Part shown: positions 22,616 through 32,132 of the stretch, one piece after another
Layout of the letters: each line of letters opens with the position of its first letter
Position numbering within the stretch: position 1 is the first letter of the stretch
DNA from: Batkoa obscura
Lineage: Eukaryota; Entomophthoromycota; Entomophthoromycetes; Entomophthorales; Batkoaceae
Direction of reading: 5' to 3'
Length of the DNA: 64,000 nt
Assembly (NCBI GenBank): GCA_030770535.1
Contig: JASVEC010000006.1
Coordinates: 620,001 to 684,000 of the forward strand
Notes under the pieces: generated by a model
The model's input: the letters and a program-made list of their open reading frames with translations, nothing else
Database searches by the model: none
Told to the model about the DNA's origin: nothing
Position numbers and translations under genes: made by a program

Positions 22616-23518
22616 ATGTCAACTATTCCCCCTTCCGTATTATATAATTATCGTAATACATTTGTAACTCATTTTTCAAATGGTGTATCAACAATCTTCT
22701 GTTTTATTGCCTTATTAATAGTACTTATCCTCACTATTCTCAATGGTAAATTGAATAAATCGATATCTTTTCGATTATCATTATTGATATTAATTGGTGA
22801 TTTTTTCTTCAGTTTATTCCAAATACTTGCAGTTCATTCTGAGTCTAATTTAATATGTTTTATCTCAACTGTAGGTTTTTTATTTACCACTTTAATCTCC
22901 TTATTATATACAATAGCCATGGCCTTAAATTTACAATTAACTGTAATCTTCAAATTTCATTCGGGTAAATGGATGAAATTAGCCTTATATATTGTACCAT
23001 TATTATGTTCTTTATTAATAAGTATATTACCGTTAGCTTTTGGTCAAATTTCACTTGCTGAAGGTTCTTGTTGGTTTAAAGAAGGGACTCCATTAGGCTT
23101 ACAATGGGCTTATATTACTAATTATGGTTGGATTATGGCTACTATTATTTATTGTACTATTGTATTTACTTCAGTTACATTTTATTTAATTATTCAACGC
23201 TCTTTATTTCGTTCTTCTTTTCAAGGAATGAAATCAGGTAGTTTAGAAGTTAAAACTCGAACTATAATTAAATTATTAATGTATCCTTTAATACCTATTA
23301 TTTGTTATGCATTGGTATTGGTAAAGTTAACATTAGCTGGGTTAGATATTAAATTGGCCAAGGAAATGGGTTATTCATTAGATATTGCAGCTACTTTTTT
23401 TAAGGGTTTTCAAGGCTTTTTTAATGCTACTTTGTTTTTATTTAATACTTTATTATATAGAGAAGCGAGATTAGCATTTGAATCTTCAGTTTCTAAAAAG
23501 GAATCTCAAAGAGTTTAA
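22616..23518 (+). CDS. 7TM receptor paralog 1 (class E / Git3-like GPCR)
   Basis: Single exon, 300 residues, with seven hydrophobic segments. Family landmarks seen in all local copies: NKSISFRLSLLILIGDFFFS (TM2), TLISLLYTIAMALNLQL (TM3), SCWF in the second extracellular loop, ITNYGWIMATIIYC (TM5), RTIIKLLMYPLIPIICY (TM6) and FFKGFQGFFNATLFLFN (TM7). The single Cys near TM3 and the CW Cys are placed for the usual disulphide. The overall pattern resembles cAMP-receptor-like or Git3-type receptors known from slime moulds and fungi; ligand and coupling are unknown. It is the closest intact relative of the pseudogene at 44265-45190. Confidence 0.78.
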   Translation: MSTIPPSVLYNYRNTFVTHFSNGVSTIFCFIALLIVLILTILNGKLNKSISFRLSLLILIGDFFFSLFQILAVHSESNLICFISTVGFLFTTLISLLYTIAMALNLQLTVIFKFHSGKWMKLALYIVPLLCSLLISILPLAFGQISLAEGSCWFKEGTPLGLQWAYITNYGWIMATIIYCTIVFTSVTFYLIIQRSLFRSSFQGMKSGSLEVKTRTIIKLLMYPLIPIICYALVLVKLTLAGLDIKLAKEMGYSLDIAATFFKGFQGFFNATLFLFNTLLYREARLAFESSVSKKESQRV

Positions 23519-24073
23519 ATATTGTATGATTTGAAAATGGAATTTTTAAAGGAAAAGTTAATAATTATTCATTGAAAATGTTTGATTAAAGATATGAAAA
23601 AAAGTTGTTTAATTAAGTGAATGAATTTTAAAAATTCAAATATTGATTATAAGAATTGATTCAATTTTTGTGTATTAAAAAAGGACATGAAATTCATTAC
23701 CAACATTGAATTGAGTTACTAATGTTTTAGAATAATTAGTTATTGAATAAAGATAGTAATCAGTTAAATGTTTATATTGATTGAGATACAACTGATGAAT
23801 CAAGTTAATAAAGATAGGAAAATAATAATAATAATGTTGTTGGTCAACTAGATTTTACAATGTAATCAATAGTAAATGTAAGTAATATTAATAGGCGTTG
23901 AATGCTTATAATGAAGCTTATATTAGGATTATAATTGTATTTAATAAATGAAATTTAAGTTGAATTCTTTTTTAATTCTATTTTTAATGAAAATTAGTTA
24001 AATAACATATTTTTATATAATTATTATAATCAAAAGTAATAATGCTACTGGTTTTTAAAATATTAAATAAACA

Positions 24074-24178
24074 ATTAGGGATGTATTTTTGTGTTTAAGA
24101 ATTTTACTAATAATTTTTCCACTCAAATAGCGCTTAAAAGGTAGAAAAAATAATGAAACCAAAAAAAAATAATAATAT
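24074..24178 (+). mobile_element. Foldback MITE, copy 6 (right terminus lost)
   Basis: Left end TTAGGGATGTATTTTTGTG and complete core, but the sequence runs into AATAATATAA instead of ACACCCCCATA. A matching right end lies ~700 bp downstream. Confidence 0.75.
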
Positions 24179-24180
24179 AA

Positions 24181-24432
24181 GGTATTAAAAAGTATTTACA
24201 TTTTGTTAAACGTGGTAATAAACTACAATGTTATCCAGTATCTGATACATCAAAAAAAAGTGATATAATTACAATTAAAGTTATAGAGTCTATAGAGAAT
24301 AGAAAAATTAAAGATCAACTTCAGGCTTATCTTACAAAAATAACAGAAAATTTAAAAGTTTCTATATTTAGTAAGCAAGTAAGTAGCTTATTAGATGATA
24401 GAAATCAATTATTAAATGTTGATATTACTTGA
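24181..24432 (+). pseudogene. Unrecognised open fragment, no start codon
   Basis: An 83-codon open stretch (GIKKYLHFVKRGNKLQCYPV…LLNVDIT) begins right after an in-frame stop and an AG, so it could be an exon or gene remnant. Its composition is protein-like, with balanced Lys/Asp/Glu and few homopolymers. I do not recognise it. It lies inside the segment bounded by the MITE left and right ends. Confidence 0.3.
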
Positions 24433-24854
24433 ATTATTAATAGCTAAATTAGCAAATAGCCAAAGAGCAAGTAGTTATAATAATAAGTAAAAACTATTAT
24501 TATACTGCTTGTGTTACATAGGGATGGTTAATTATAGTTTTGGGGCTAACCACTCCCTCCCATGCAGCTATTTATTAACTTAGCGATATATTAATAATGT
24601 AATTATAACATTAAAATTATTTACTTATTTATTTGATAGCAAATCTGTAGTGTTGGCTATAAAGCAGTTAATAACAAATATTTGTTAATAAAGTTTTATA
24701 AAAATATATATTTATTTACATATTACAACTTTAATTAATATCACTACATAGCCTATATTGGTAAAAGCCTTGCTAATTCGGGAATTTATATTAAATTTGA
24801 TAAAAATTCCGCTAACTTACAATATAAATTATATCAAAATAATTTAAAAATTGG

Positions 24855-24889
24855 ATAAAAAAATGAAACCAATTCAGACACCCCCATAT
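24855..24889 (+). mobile_element. MITE right-end fragment
   Basis: AAAAATGAAACCAATTCAGA followed by CACCCCCATAT matches the right terminus of the family, without core or left end nearby. Confidence 0.65.
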
Positions 24890-24944
24890 TATAATTTAAA
24901 AAAAAAAGATTATAATTTGAAATTCCAATAAATAAAATATACTA

Positions 24945-25047
24945 TATGGGGGTGTTTTTTTTAGCTTCATTACTTTTTCCATTTTTTAAGCGTTATTTCA
25001 GCGCAAAGATTGTTAGTAAAATTCTTAAACAAAAATACATCCTCATA
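24945..25047 (-). mobile_element. Foldback MITE, copy 7
   Basis: TATGGGGGTGTTTTTTTTAG to ATACATCCTCATA with the core CCATTTTTTAAGCGTTATTT. Near-complete, both termini present. Confidence 0.8.
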
Positions 25048-25368
25048 TCTTTATTTACATTTTAACATCTAAAGTATTTAATTTAGATTTTGGAAAATTA
25101 TAACATTGTGATAAAAACTTTTCATAATCTCTATAGTTATAGGGTTTTTTTTAAAAGAATATAACTAATATATTGTTGAACTTATATAAAAAATGGTCAA
25201 AACATTGAAACAATAAACTTTACAGCTATTTCTAACATGTTAAATTGGGTGTCGTCATAGGATTTAAAACCAATTGTTATAAAACAATAATATGAAGTTA
25301 TTTAAAACATTTATAAAAAATAATACATTAATAAATTTAATAAAATACACGATTTTTAATAAATATAA

Positions 25369-26577
25369 TTAAATAAGATCAGTAGCAGGCCTGTAGTTAG
25401 GGAGTGAATTGAGTACACCAACAAGAGAGCCTAAATATCTTTCTTGTTGACGAACTTCATTGACATTTAAGCCGTTAGAAACAATATAACTTTCTGGTAA
25501 AGGTTCTGGTTTACGAATTTTACCACGAATGGAGCGATCCATGGCATCCAAAACATTATTACTAACTTTACTAAAATCTTTTTTAACCATTTGATTAATT
25601 TGATCTGATAATGTTGAAAATTGATTAGATTGAGTAACATCTTGTTGACGACGTTGAATTGGGTTACTGGCACTATCTAAACTTTGAGTAGCAGCAGCCA
25701 CTGTTTGTGTATTAGCTGAATAACGATTGTAATAATAACAAAGACCAGGCCCTCTGGTATTAAAAGTAGTTGAAACTCTTACATTAAATGGTATTAAATT
25801 ATCATTGGGACTAACATTGACACTATTTGCTCTACCATTATAAGTATTAGCTAAACTTGGTTTTCGTGCTTGCCATTCAGCCCATAATAAATCCACAAAT
25901 GCATGATGCATATAAAATAAAGGATCATTAGGAGAATACATATAAGACATATCACCCCCACTACCACCAATACCAGTATGAACAGAACCATGGGGACCAC
26001 CTTCAATATTACTACGTAAATTATCAAAAGTGGTAGCTCGATTTATAATGGATTCCAAAGCTTCTGGTGCATAAAAAGAAGAAATTCTACTACCCCCATT
26101 AAATCGACGTCTCAAACAATGGACATTTGGTACCCTAACTTGAAACATACTAAATGGCCCAGTGTTAACACAATAATCGCCAGAACGACCATTACCACCA
26201 AAATAAGCTGCTCCAAATAAAGGTGATCTTTCTGGTGCTTGAGAATCTCTTGACCAATCCCAATAAGGTAATACAACAGTTGGATCGATTCTTTGAAGTG
26301 CTTGTTCATATCTTCTTAAAAAGACTCGATGCCATGGGAAAAAGGCTGGTACACCATGGGCTTGTGGTACATTATTATTATGATCACTAGTACTTTGGGT
26401 ATAATAATCGGCACTTGCTGTACTATTTAATCTTAATACAGCATTTAAAAATCGCCTTAATTGATCTGGATTTAATTCTCGGATTTCAGGTCGACGTACT
26501 ACAGTAGTGCAGGTTTGACAATGAATGTAGGTTATATACAAGAATGAATAGAGAAAGAAATAAATTAGCTTTGACAT
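25369..26577 (-). CDS. Secreted tyrosinase 3
   Basis: Single exon, 402 residues, signal peptide MSKLIYFFLYSFLYITYIHC. Copper site A: AHGVPAFFPWHRVFLRRYE with an upstream His; copper site B: GPHGSVHTGIGG and DPLFYMHHAFVDLLW; YWDW intact. All His ligands are there. The N-terminal CTTVVRRPEIRELNP block is shared with tyrosinase 1 (CNQIVRRPEIRELS), so these two are closest to each other. The tail (residues ~300-402) is moderately basic and lacks low-complexity linkers. Expected to act on phenolic substrates outside the cell. Promoter element shared with tyrosinase 1. Confidence 0.93.
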   Translation of the reverse strand: MSKLIYFFLYSFLYITYIHCQTCTTVVRRPEIRELNPDQLRRFLNAVLRLNSTASADYYTQSTSDHNNNVPQAHGVPAFFPWHRVFLRRYEQALQRIDPTVVLPYWDWSRDSQAPERSPLFGAAYFGGNGRSGDYCVNTGPFSMFQVRVPNVHCLRRRFNGGSRISSFYAPEALESIINRATTFDNLRSNIEGGPHGSVHTGIGGSGGDMSYMYSPNDPLFYMHHAFVDLLWAEWQARKPSLANTYNGRANSVNVSPNDNLIPFNVRVSTTFNTRGPGLCYYYNRYSANTQTVAAATQSLDSASNPIQRRQQDVTQSNQFSTLSDQINQMVKKDFSKVSNNVLDAMDRSIRGKIRKPEPLPESYIVSNGLNVNEVRQQERYLGSLVGVLNSLPNYRPATDLI

Positions 26578-26652
26578 ATTAGTTATTTATAAGATTGAAT
26601 GTTATTGAAGATTGAGTTGTTTTTTTGTACTCATTTGAGTTATAATTTTTGA

Positions 26653-26668
26653 GCTTATATACCTTTTA
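26653..26668 (-). promoter_or_regulatory. TATA-type core promoter of tyrosinase 3
   Basis: Minus strand reads TAAAAGGTATATAAGC, about 80 bp upstream of the start codon; the first 14 bases equal the tyrosinase 1 element. Confidence 0.55.
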
Positions 26669-27419
26669 TTTAACTTAAAATTTCAGCTATTTTCCCCCTA
26701 AATATTCTTATTTTAAGTACTAATTTAAATTAAGGTGTGAAATTGATTTGAAATATTTTATAAATAGATTTCTAATTAGTTTCTTAAAACAACCCCAATA
26801 TGCAAGAACCTAAATATCGAAAATGGTAAATTTCAACTTTTTGAAAACCTGATATTAAAGCTCTAGATTCATTAACAATGTATTATTATTAAATTATTCA
26901 AATCTCTAGCATCTCCATTTTCTTTATATAATAATGGGACGTTAACAAACTAGTTCATTTATCTCTATTAACGACTTAGTACTTTTATTTATAAATGCCC
27001 ACCACCCTCAAAGAAGAATTCCTAGATAATAGGGTTTTACTTGAGCACAATTATGCTATATGATTGCTGCTATTTTGACTCCAATATTTTTATTCTTAAA
27101 AAAATGGGTGAAGAGTTGCGACTGAAACCAAGATTTTTAAGGTCAAATTTAAAATTGGCTACTTTTTTTGATTAAAAATTATAAAAGATATCAAACTAAT
27201 ATATAAAAAGTTTTTCTTATTTTTAAATAAATACAAGAATTAGTTTAGCTTAAGCTAGTTATTGTTATAATTTATTACTTATTGTTGGCTTTTTTTTATG
27301 GATAATATGATAAATTAAAATACTTCAACTTGGGTTTTTATTAAGTAGAAAAGTCGGGAAATAGTTTTAAAATGAGCTATTTTTTAAAAAGTATGGGTAT
27401 ATACTCGCCTAAAACTAAA

Positions 27420-27446
27420 AAATGAGCTATTTTTAATAGCTCATTT
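27420..27446. repeat. Perfect 12-bp inverted repeat (hairpin)
   Basis: AAATGAGCTATT, three T, then AATAGCTCATTT. A direct copy of the left arm (AAATGAGCTATTTTT) also occurs ~50 bp upstream. Confidence 0.7.
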
Positions 27447-28030
27447 AAAGCACAAATTAATTCAATGATTAAAAATAAATGTTAAAAATAATTATAAAAC
27501 TTTCAATATTTATTTTTAATGTTCTTTATGCTAATTGTTTTGCATAACAACTAAGTTAAGTTATTTTAAAACTAAACTATAAAGCTTTTTTCATAAAGGT
27601 CAATTTTCAAAATTATTACATATTCTAGAACATTAGAGAGTTCAAAGAAAGAATTTGACTCTTTCAAAGTTTAATTCATTTCTTATATTATCACATTAAT
27701 GGTTCCGTTTCCATAACTTTTAGATATTCTACTACAAATACATTATCTGACATTTTTTTATTTGATATTTACAAAAAAATTTGATAAATTCCCATGCTCC
27801 AATCAAGGGGCAATGATGAGCCAAATGGAGAGATAAAAATTTAAATAAGGGATAAGCTATAGCAAGACTAAATTTAAATAAACTATAGGAAGAGTACTAA
27901 AAAAGAAAATTAATACCACTTTAAGTATTCATGATTTTAATAAAAGGAAATAACCCTATCAATTTATTATTTGATTACCTTTTAGTCTTAAAAAGCATCG
28001 TATTACTTAAAAATGGTTGTTAAAAATAGG

Positions 28031-28130
28031 ATGAGCGCTTGTCACGGAAAATAAAATGTGAGAATAAAGGTGAAACAGCGAGGGATACCCTCATTTTGTG
28101 ACTTATTTAGAAGCTTTTTTACATGCTTCT
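28031..28130. ncRNA. Possible structured RNA, unidentified
   Basis: GTCAC (28041-28045) pairs with GTGAC (28098-28102). GAGGG-ATA-CCCTC forms a small hairpin inside it, and AGAAGC…GCTTCT forms another just downstream. The stretch is less AT-rich than its surroundings. No known RNA family was recognised. Confidence 0.25.
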
Positions 28131-28523
28131 GGATCATGATATTAGTTGTTGCTTAAGTTTGTAGCAAATGATAAGAGCTGCTTTTATAATTAAACCCTTT
28201 GTATTTAATGAGTTTTTTTTATATTAATAATTTATTGACAATTTTGCAAATTTGGGTTGAATGTTACAAAAGCATTTATAGAACAGTTTATATTAGTAAA
28301 TAAAATTTAAAGTTTAAAAAGTATTTTTTATCTCTTATTTAGCTATAACTAAATAGAATTTTTTTATTTTTTAACATTTTGCCTTAAAAAAATTTTATAA
28401 AGAAAATGGTAAAAACGCTATAATTTATCATTTATATTTAAAATAATAATATTAACAAAGTGCACTTATAAAGTTCAATATATTAAAACAGTCTTATAAT
28501 GATTTTTATAATTATATTCAATA

Positions 28524-28630
28524 TATGGGGATGTTTTTTTTGGTTTCATCACTTTTCCCATCTTTTTCAAGCACTATTTGAGTGGAAAGATTGTTAGTAA
28601 AATTCTTATACAAAAAAATACATCCCCATA
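28524..28630 (-). mobile_element. Foldback MITE, copy 8
   Basis: Both ends present (TATGGGGATGTTTTTTTT and ACATCCCCATA) with TA flanks. The core reads AAGCACTATTTGAGTGGAAA. Confidence 0.85.
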
Positions 28631-29249
28631 TAATAATGTTTTTTGATATTTTGATCATCATTTTTTGATCACTTTTTCACTGCAAAAAATTTACAACATT
28701 GGCGATAGAATCTTTAATCTGTCATAGCTATTAAAAAAGAATAATTTGAACAAGCTAATATTAAAAATTCAACAGTATTTAAAATTAAAACTGAACAAAA
28801 GCAAATTTTATGATTAAAATTATTATGGTTAAGATCATAAATTTATTTTATACAATTTAAAGCTTTGAACCTTTATCCTGTTACGCTTATAGCAGCAATA
28901 TTATTTCAATAGTATTGGTTTTTTGTTTAGATTTAATTTATATAAAACATTAAACCTCTTTTTATGGTATATTTTATTTATTTTTAGTCCCTGTTATTGT
29001 CCAAAACTTTTCAACATGCTTGTTTAAAAAAATTCTCAATACGGTATTTTGAATCTACTATGACTATGTTAATTTATATTTAATATTTTAGCATTAAAAC
29101 AATTTAAAAAAAAAAGTAAGGTGAAACTACTAAAGATAAAGTTCAGTTATATGACAATAACTAGGGCTGCAAATCGTATATTTTTATTTTTATTTTTATT
29201 TTTTAACATCTAGCTTGATATTTTTAACTATAATAGAAGAACAAATAGA

Positions 29250-29600
29250 TAAGCCATTGAAGCCAAAGGACTAAACTATCTATATAGTACGTCTAATAAA
29301 GTAGAAATGACACCCAACAACTTCTTACTTTTGGAGGGTTCAGTGTTTAAATGTTACGGGTTTGGAGTCCAAACTACAGAGTACTTCTCATTGCTTTTTG
29401 ATGTTAAGGAACTGATAAGGTAAAGTTAAATGGGATCAAACTATAGATTGTAGGACTGTAGTGAATTGTCCAAAGGAAAGTTTCAAAGGCTAGGACCTTG
29501 GCTATAGGCAAAGGTTTGAAGCAGTGAAGAGTAGATCTAGCAGAGCCTATCGGTAAGGTGAAAAGTTGTAAAGATACGAGGTGCTTATTGTGGACAATAA
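29250..29600. other. Less AT-rich island with short decayed open stretches
   Basis: Composition differs clearly from the flanks. The plus strand has a ~56-codon open stretch containing MTPNNFLLLEGSVFKCYGFG; the minus strand has one of ~65 codons. Neither is a complete gene. The plus-strand peptide faintly recalls the N-terminal strand of carbamoyl-phosphate synthase small domains, which is too weak to call. Confidence 0.3.
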
Positions 29601-30818
29601 TAAATTTATAAAATAAAAGGGCTTGGTCATTTTATTGAACTGTAATATAAATTTTGCTCACACGTATGATTTTTACAAATTTAATGTTAAAATAAAATAT
29701 ATAATTTATTATTGAAAATATTATAGAGATAACTTATTATAATATAGTTAAAAATACCAATTTATTTTAATATTATAAAATTAAATATTAATAAATAATG
29801 GCACAAACTTTTATATATTAAATAGCATTACTTTTAAAATGTTATTAAATATAAAATAATATTATTAAGATTTTGTTATTTAATGTAACTTCTAAATAGA
29901 AATTTTCTAAGACGAAGCCTTCAAGTGGCTTACTCCAAATAAAGACATATAAACTAATGAAGATAAGAGATGGACCATTTGCTAAATACTTTGTTATCTT
30001 GTTTATATGCGAACAATCTAGCCGATGTCTAAATAAAATGTGTTTATCTATGGAGATTTTTCATTCTATGAAAATGGAACCCACTTAAGGTTTTTAGGAT
30101 CTATTGCAATATATTAGATTTATAAAAATAAACTCCTATCAATCTAATAATTGTTAAAAAATGTTGTTAGCTGTGGTTTATTAAATCCTTAATCAAGCTA
30201 ACCCAAATAAACTTTCAATTTTGAAACAAAAATTTGATAAAGTTGTACCAAATTCAAAGAAATGAGGTAATCGGAAGGAGGGTGTATAAAAAAGAAAGCA
30301 AGGTAATTGTGACAAAAAGTGATTAATTAAGCCTCGGGATAAAAGGGGAGAAATTAAAATAAAAATTAAGTTAAAACTGTTAAAATAGGAGGAGTTAAGT
30401 TATGAGTTTTAGTTGGAATATATTAAAATAAAAAAGGTCAATGAAAACATTTTTTTATAGCAAATTAGTTTATAATTATCTCTTATTCAATTTGAACTTT
30501 TATAAGCCATTGCTTTATTATGTTAAAGAATACTATGATTTGCATTCATCAATAAATAAGTGTATAATTTATCTTTTTATTATAAAAATTTGAAAATACA
30601 TTAATTTTTATATATTGTAATTCGAGAAATTATTTAATAAGGAATTAACTTGCTATTTGGAGAATTTTACAATTCTGATGATCGTCTATGATAAGAATTA
30701 AAGTTTCCATAAAGAAGAATAGTGTTCTATTTTTTATAATTTTTAATAAATACAAAATAAAGACAAATAGTGCATAGAATTGCCAAGTTTAACATTGACA
30801 ATTGGAACCACAATAATA

Positions 30819-32132
30819 TTAAAATGATTTACGACGATTCTTAAGATAAGCAGGGCTTGGTGCAGCCTCTTCAATTTCTCGCTTATCTTCAGTAGGTGAG
30901 GAAACTATTGACGAGGCAGGAGATACAATGGTATGAGCTCTTCTCCTAGCACTTAATTTTTTAAATCCTTCCTTATCAGTTGCATTCAAAATGGAAAGTA
31001 CTTGAAATCCAGCCATATTACATAAAGTGGAATCTAAAAGTATTGTTCCTAAACAGAACAAGAAGCTCCAATACATCAAAGTTATAAATGTTACTGGTGT
31101 AAGTCGAGCGGGTGCTAATTGTTGTATTAGCCGTTCTCTTTCAAAAGTTTCTTCATTTTTACTTGATGTGCTAACCAAATTCATATTTCCATCTTCAGGT
31201 TCTGTAATAATTGGTTCATTGTTATTGGGATCTGTAAATGCAGGTAACGCTGATAGACGGTCATTATCGATGCTACCACATTCACCAACTAGTGGTAAAA
31301 GGAATTTCTTTGATAATCTATGTTTTCTTAATGATCTTGTTCCTCTCGATATTTCATAATAAAATTCTACTTTGATTTCATTTTCTGCCGTTGGAATAGC
31401 AATTTGTTTCTTTGAATCATCAACTGCATCGCTATCATTTACTTTACCTTCTTCCTTATTTTTGGTTGAATTTTGTTCGACTTTAAAATCGTACTCATCG
31501 TCTTCAGGTAACAGTATTTCTTCAGGCAATGGTGTTTTTGATTCTAAGACGGAATTTGCATCCGTAAGTAGATTTTCAAGTAATGAACAAACCCTATCGT
31601 ACCTTAAAGAATCCTCAGAATCTTCATTATGTGTTTCATTTTCTTCACAGGGAGGATCAACTGATTCTTTATTCTCTTCAGCTTCTGTTTCAGCTTCTGT
31701 CTCGACGTTTAAATTTACATCGTCACATAATGATGTAGAAGATGATGAAAATAAGGAAGAAGCTCTAGGGTAAGGTGATCCTGTTAGTTTTTTACGTAGC
31801 CTTACTGAAGCTTCTCTTTGAAATTTAGCCATAGATTGGTTGATTTCATTTAATTGGGTCGACACATCTTTATAAGTTAAGTTTTGGTCAATTACAGTGC
31901 CTTGGATGTTTGATACCATGGATTCTAAGTTTAAAACTTTTTGATAAATCAGTTGGTCCATTGAAGGTGTCTTTTCATATGGTGAAACTAAAGGTGAGGT
32001 TGGTTCGTATGGTGGTGGTGGCTGAATAACTGGTAAGGATTGAGAAAGGTAAGGTGAAGCCTTTGTGTCATTATTAGTGAGTGAATGTTCGTCATTATTT
32101 ACAACATAGTCTTGAGTTATAATACCTTGCAT
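30819..32132 (-). CDS. Single-span membrane protein with PPxY motif, unknown function
   Basis: Single exon, 437 residues, not recognised as a known family. The N-terminus is Pro/Ser-rich with QPPPPYEPTSP, a PPxY motif of the kind bound by WW domains (for example Rsp5/Nedd4 ligases). Residues ~60-115 look like an amphipathic coiled coil (QKVLNLESMVSNIQG…LNEINQSMAKFQRE). A long acidic Ser/Glu region follows, then one hydrophobic segment near residue 345-370 (PVTFITLMYWSFLFCLGTIL), then ~70 basic residues ending KNRRKSF. Topology with a large cytosolic N-terminal part is likely. An adaptor role in ubiquitin-dependent sorting is only inferred from the motif. Confidence 0.7.
   Translation of the reverse strand: MQGIITQDYVVNNDEHSLTNNDTKASPYLSQSLPVIQPPPPYEPTSPLVSPYEKTPSMDQLIYQKVLNLESMVSNIQGTVIDQNLTYKDVSTQLNEINQSMAKFQREASVRLRKKLTGSPYPRASSLFSSSSTSLCDDVNLNVETEAETEAEENKESVDPPCEENETHNEDSEDSLRYDRVCSLLENLLTDANSVLESKTPLPEEILLPEDDEYDFKVEQNSTKNKEEGKVNDSDAVDDSKKQIAIPTAENEIKVEFYYEISRGTRSLRKHRLSKKFLLPLVGECGSIDNDRLSALPAFTDPNNNEPIITEPEDGNMNLVSTSSKNEETFERERLIQQLAPARLTPVTFITLMYWSFLFCLGTILLDSTLCNMAGFQVLSILNATDKEGFKKLSARRRAHTIVSPASSIVSSPTEDKREIEEAAPSPAYLKNRRKSF

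Larger units (their letters stand above)
23519..25368. other. Intergenic rich in MITE pieces
   Basis: Contains MITE copies at 24074-24178 and 24945-25047, a right-end fragment at 24855-24889, and a short open stretch at 24181-24432. No intact gene is seen. Confidence 0.6.
26578..30818. other. 4.2-kb region without a clear gene
   Basis: No convincing coding region on either strand. It contains a 27-base hairpin (27420-27446), a structured stretch (28031-28130), MITE copy 8 (28524-28630) and a distinctly less AT-rich island (29250-29600) that I cannot explain. Confidence 0.55.

Noticed and set aside
24520-24580. Inverted pair GGTTA…TAACC as a terminator or RNA hairpin
   Set aside because: Short arms with a long loop in an area of MITE debris; no neighbouring transcript to terminate.
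27810-27830. AATGATGAG as box C of another snoRNA
   Set aside because: No CTGA box within a suitable distance and no terminal stem.
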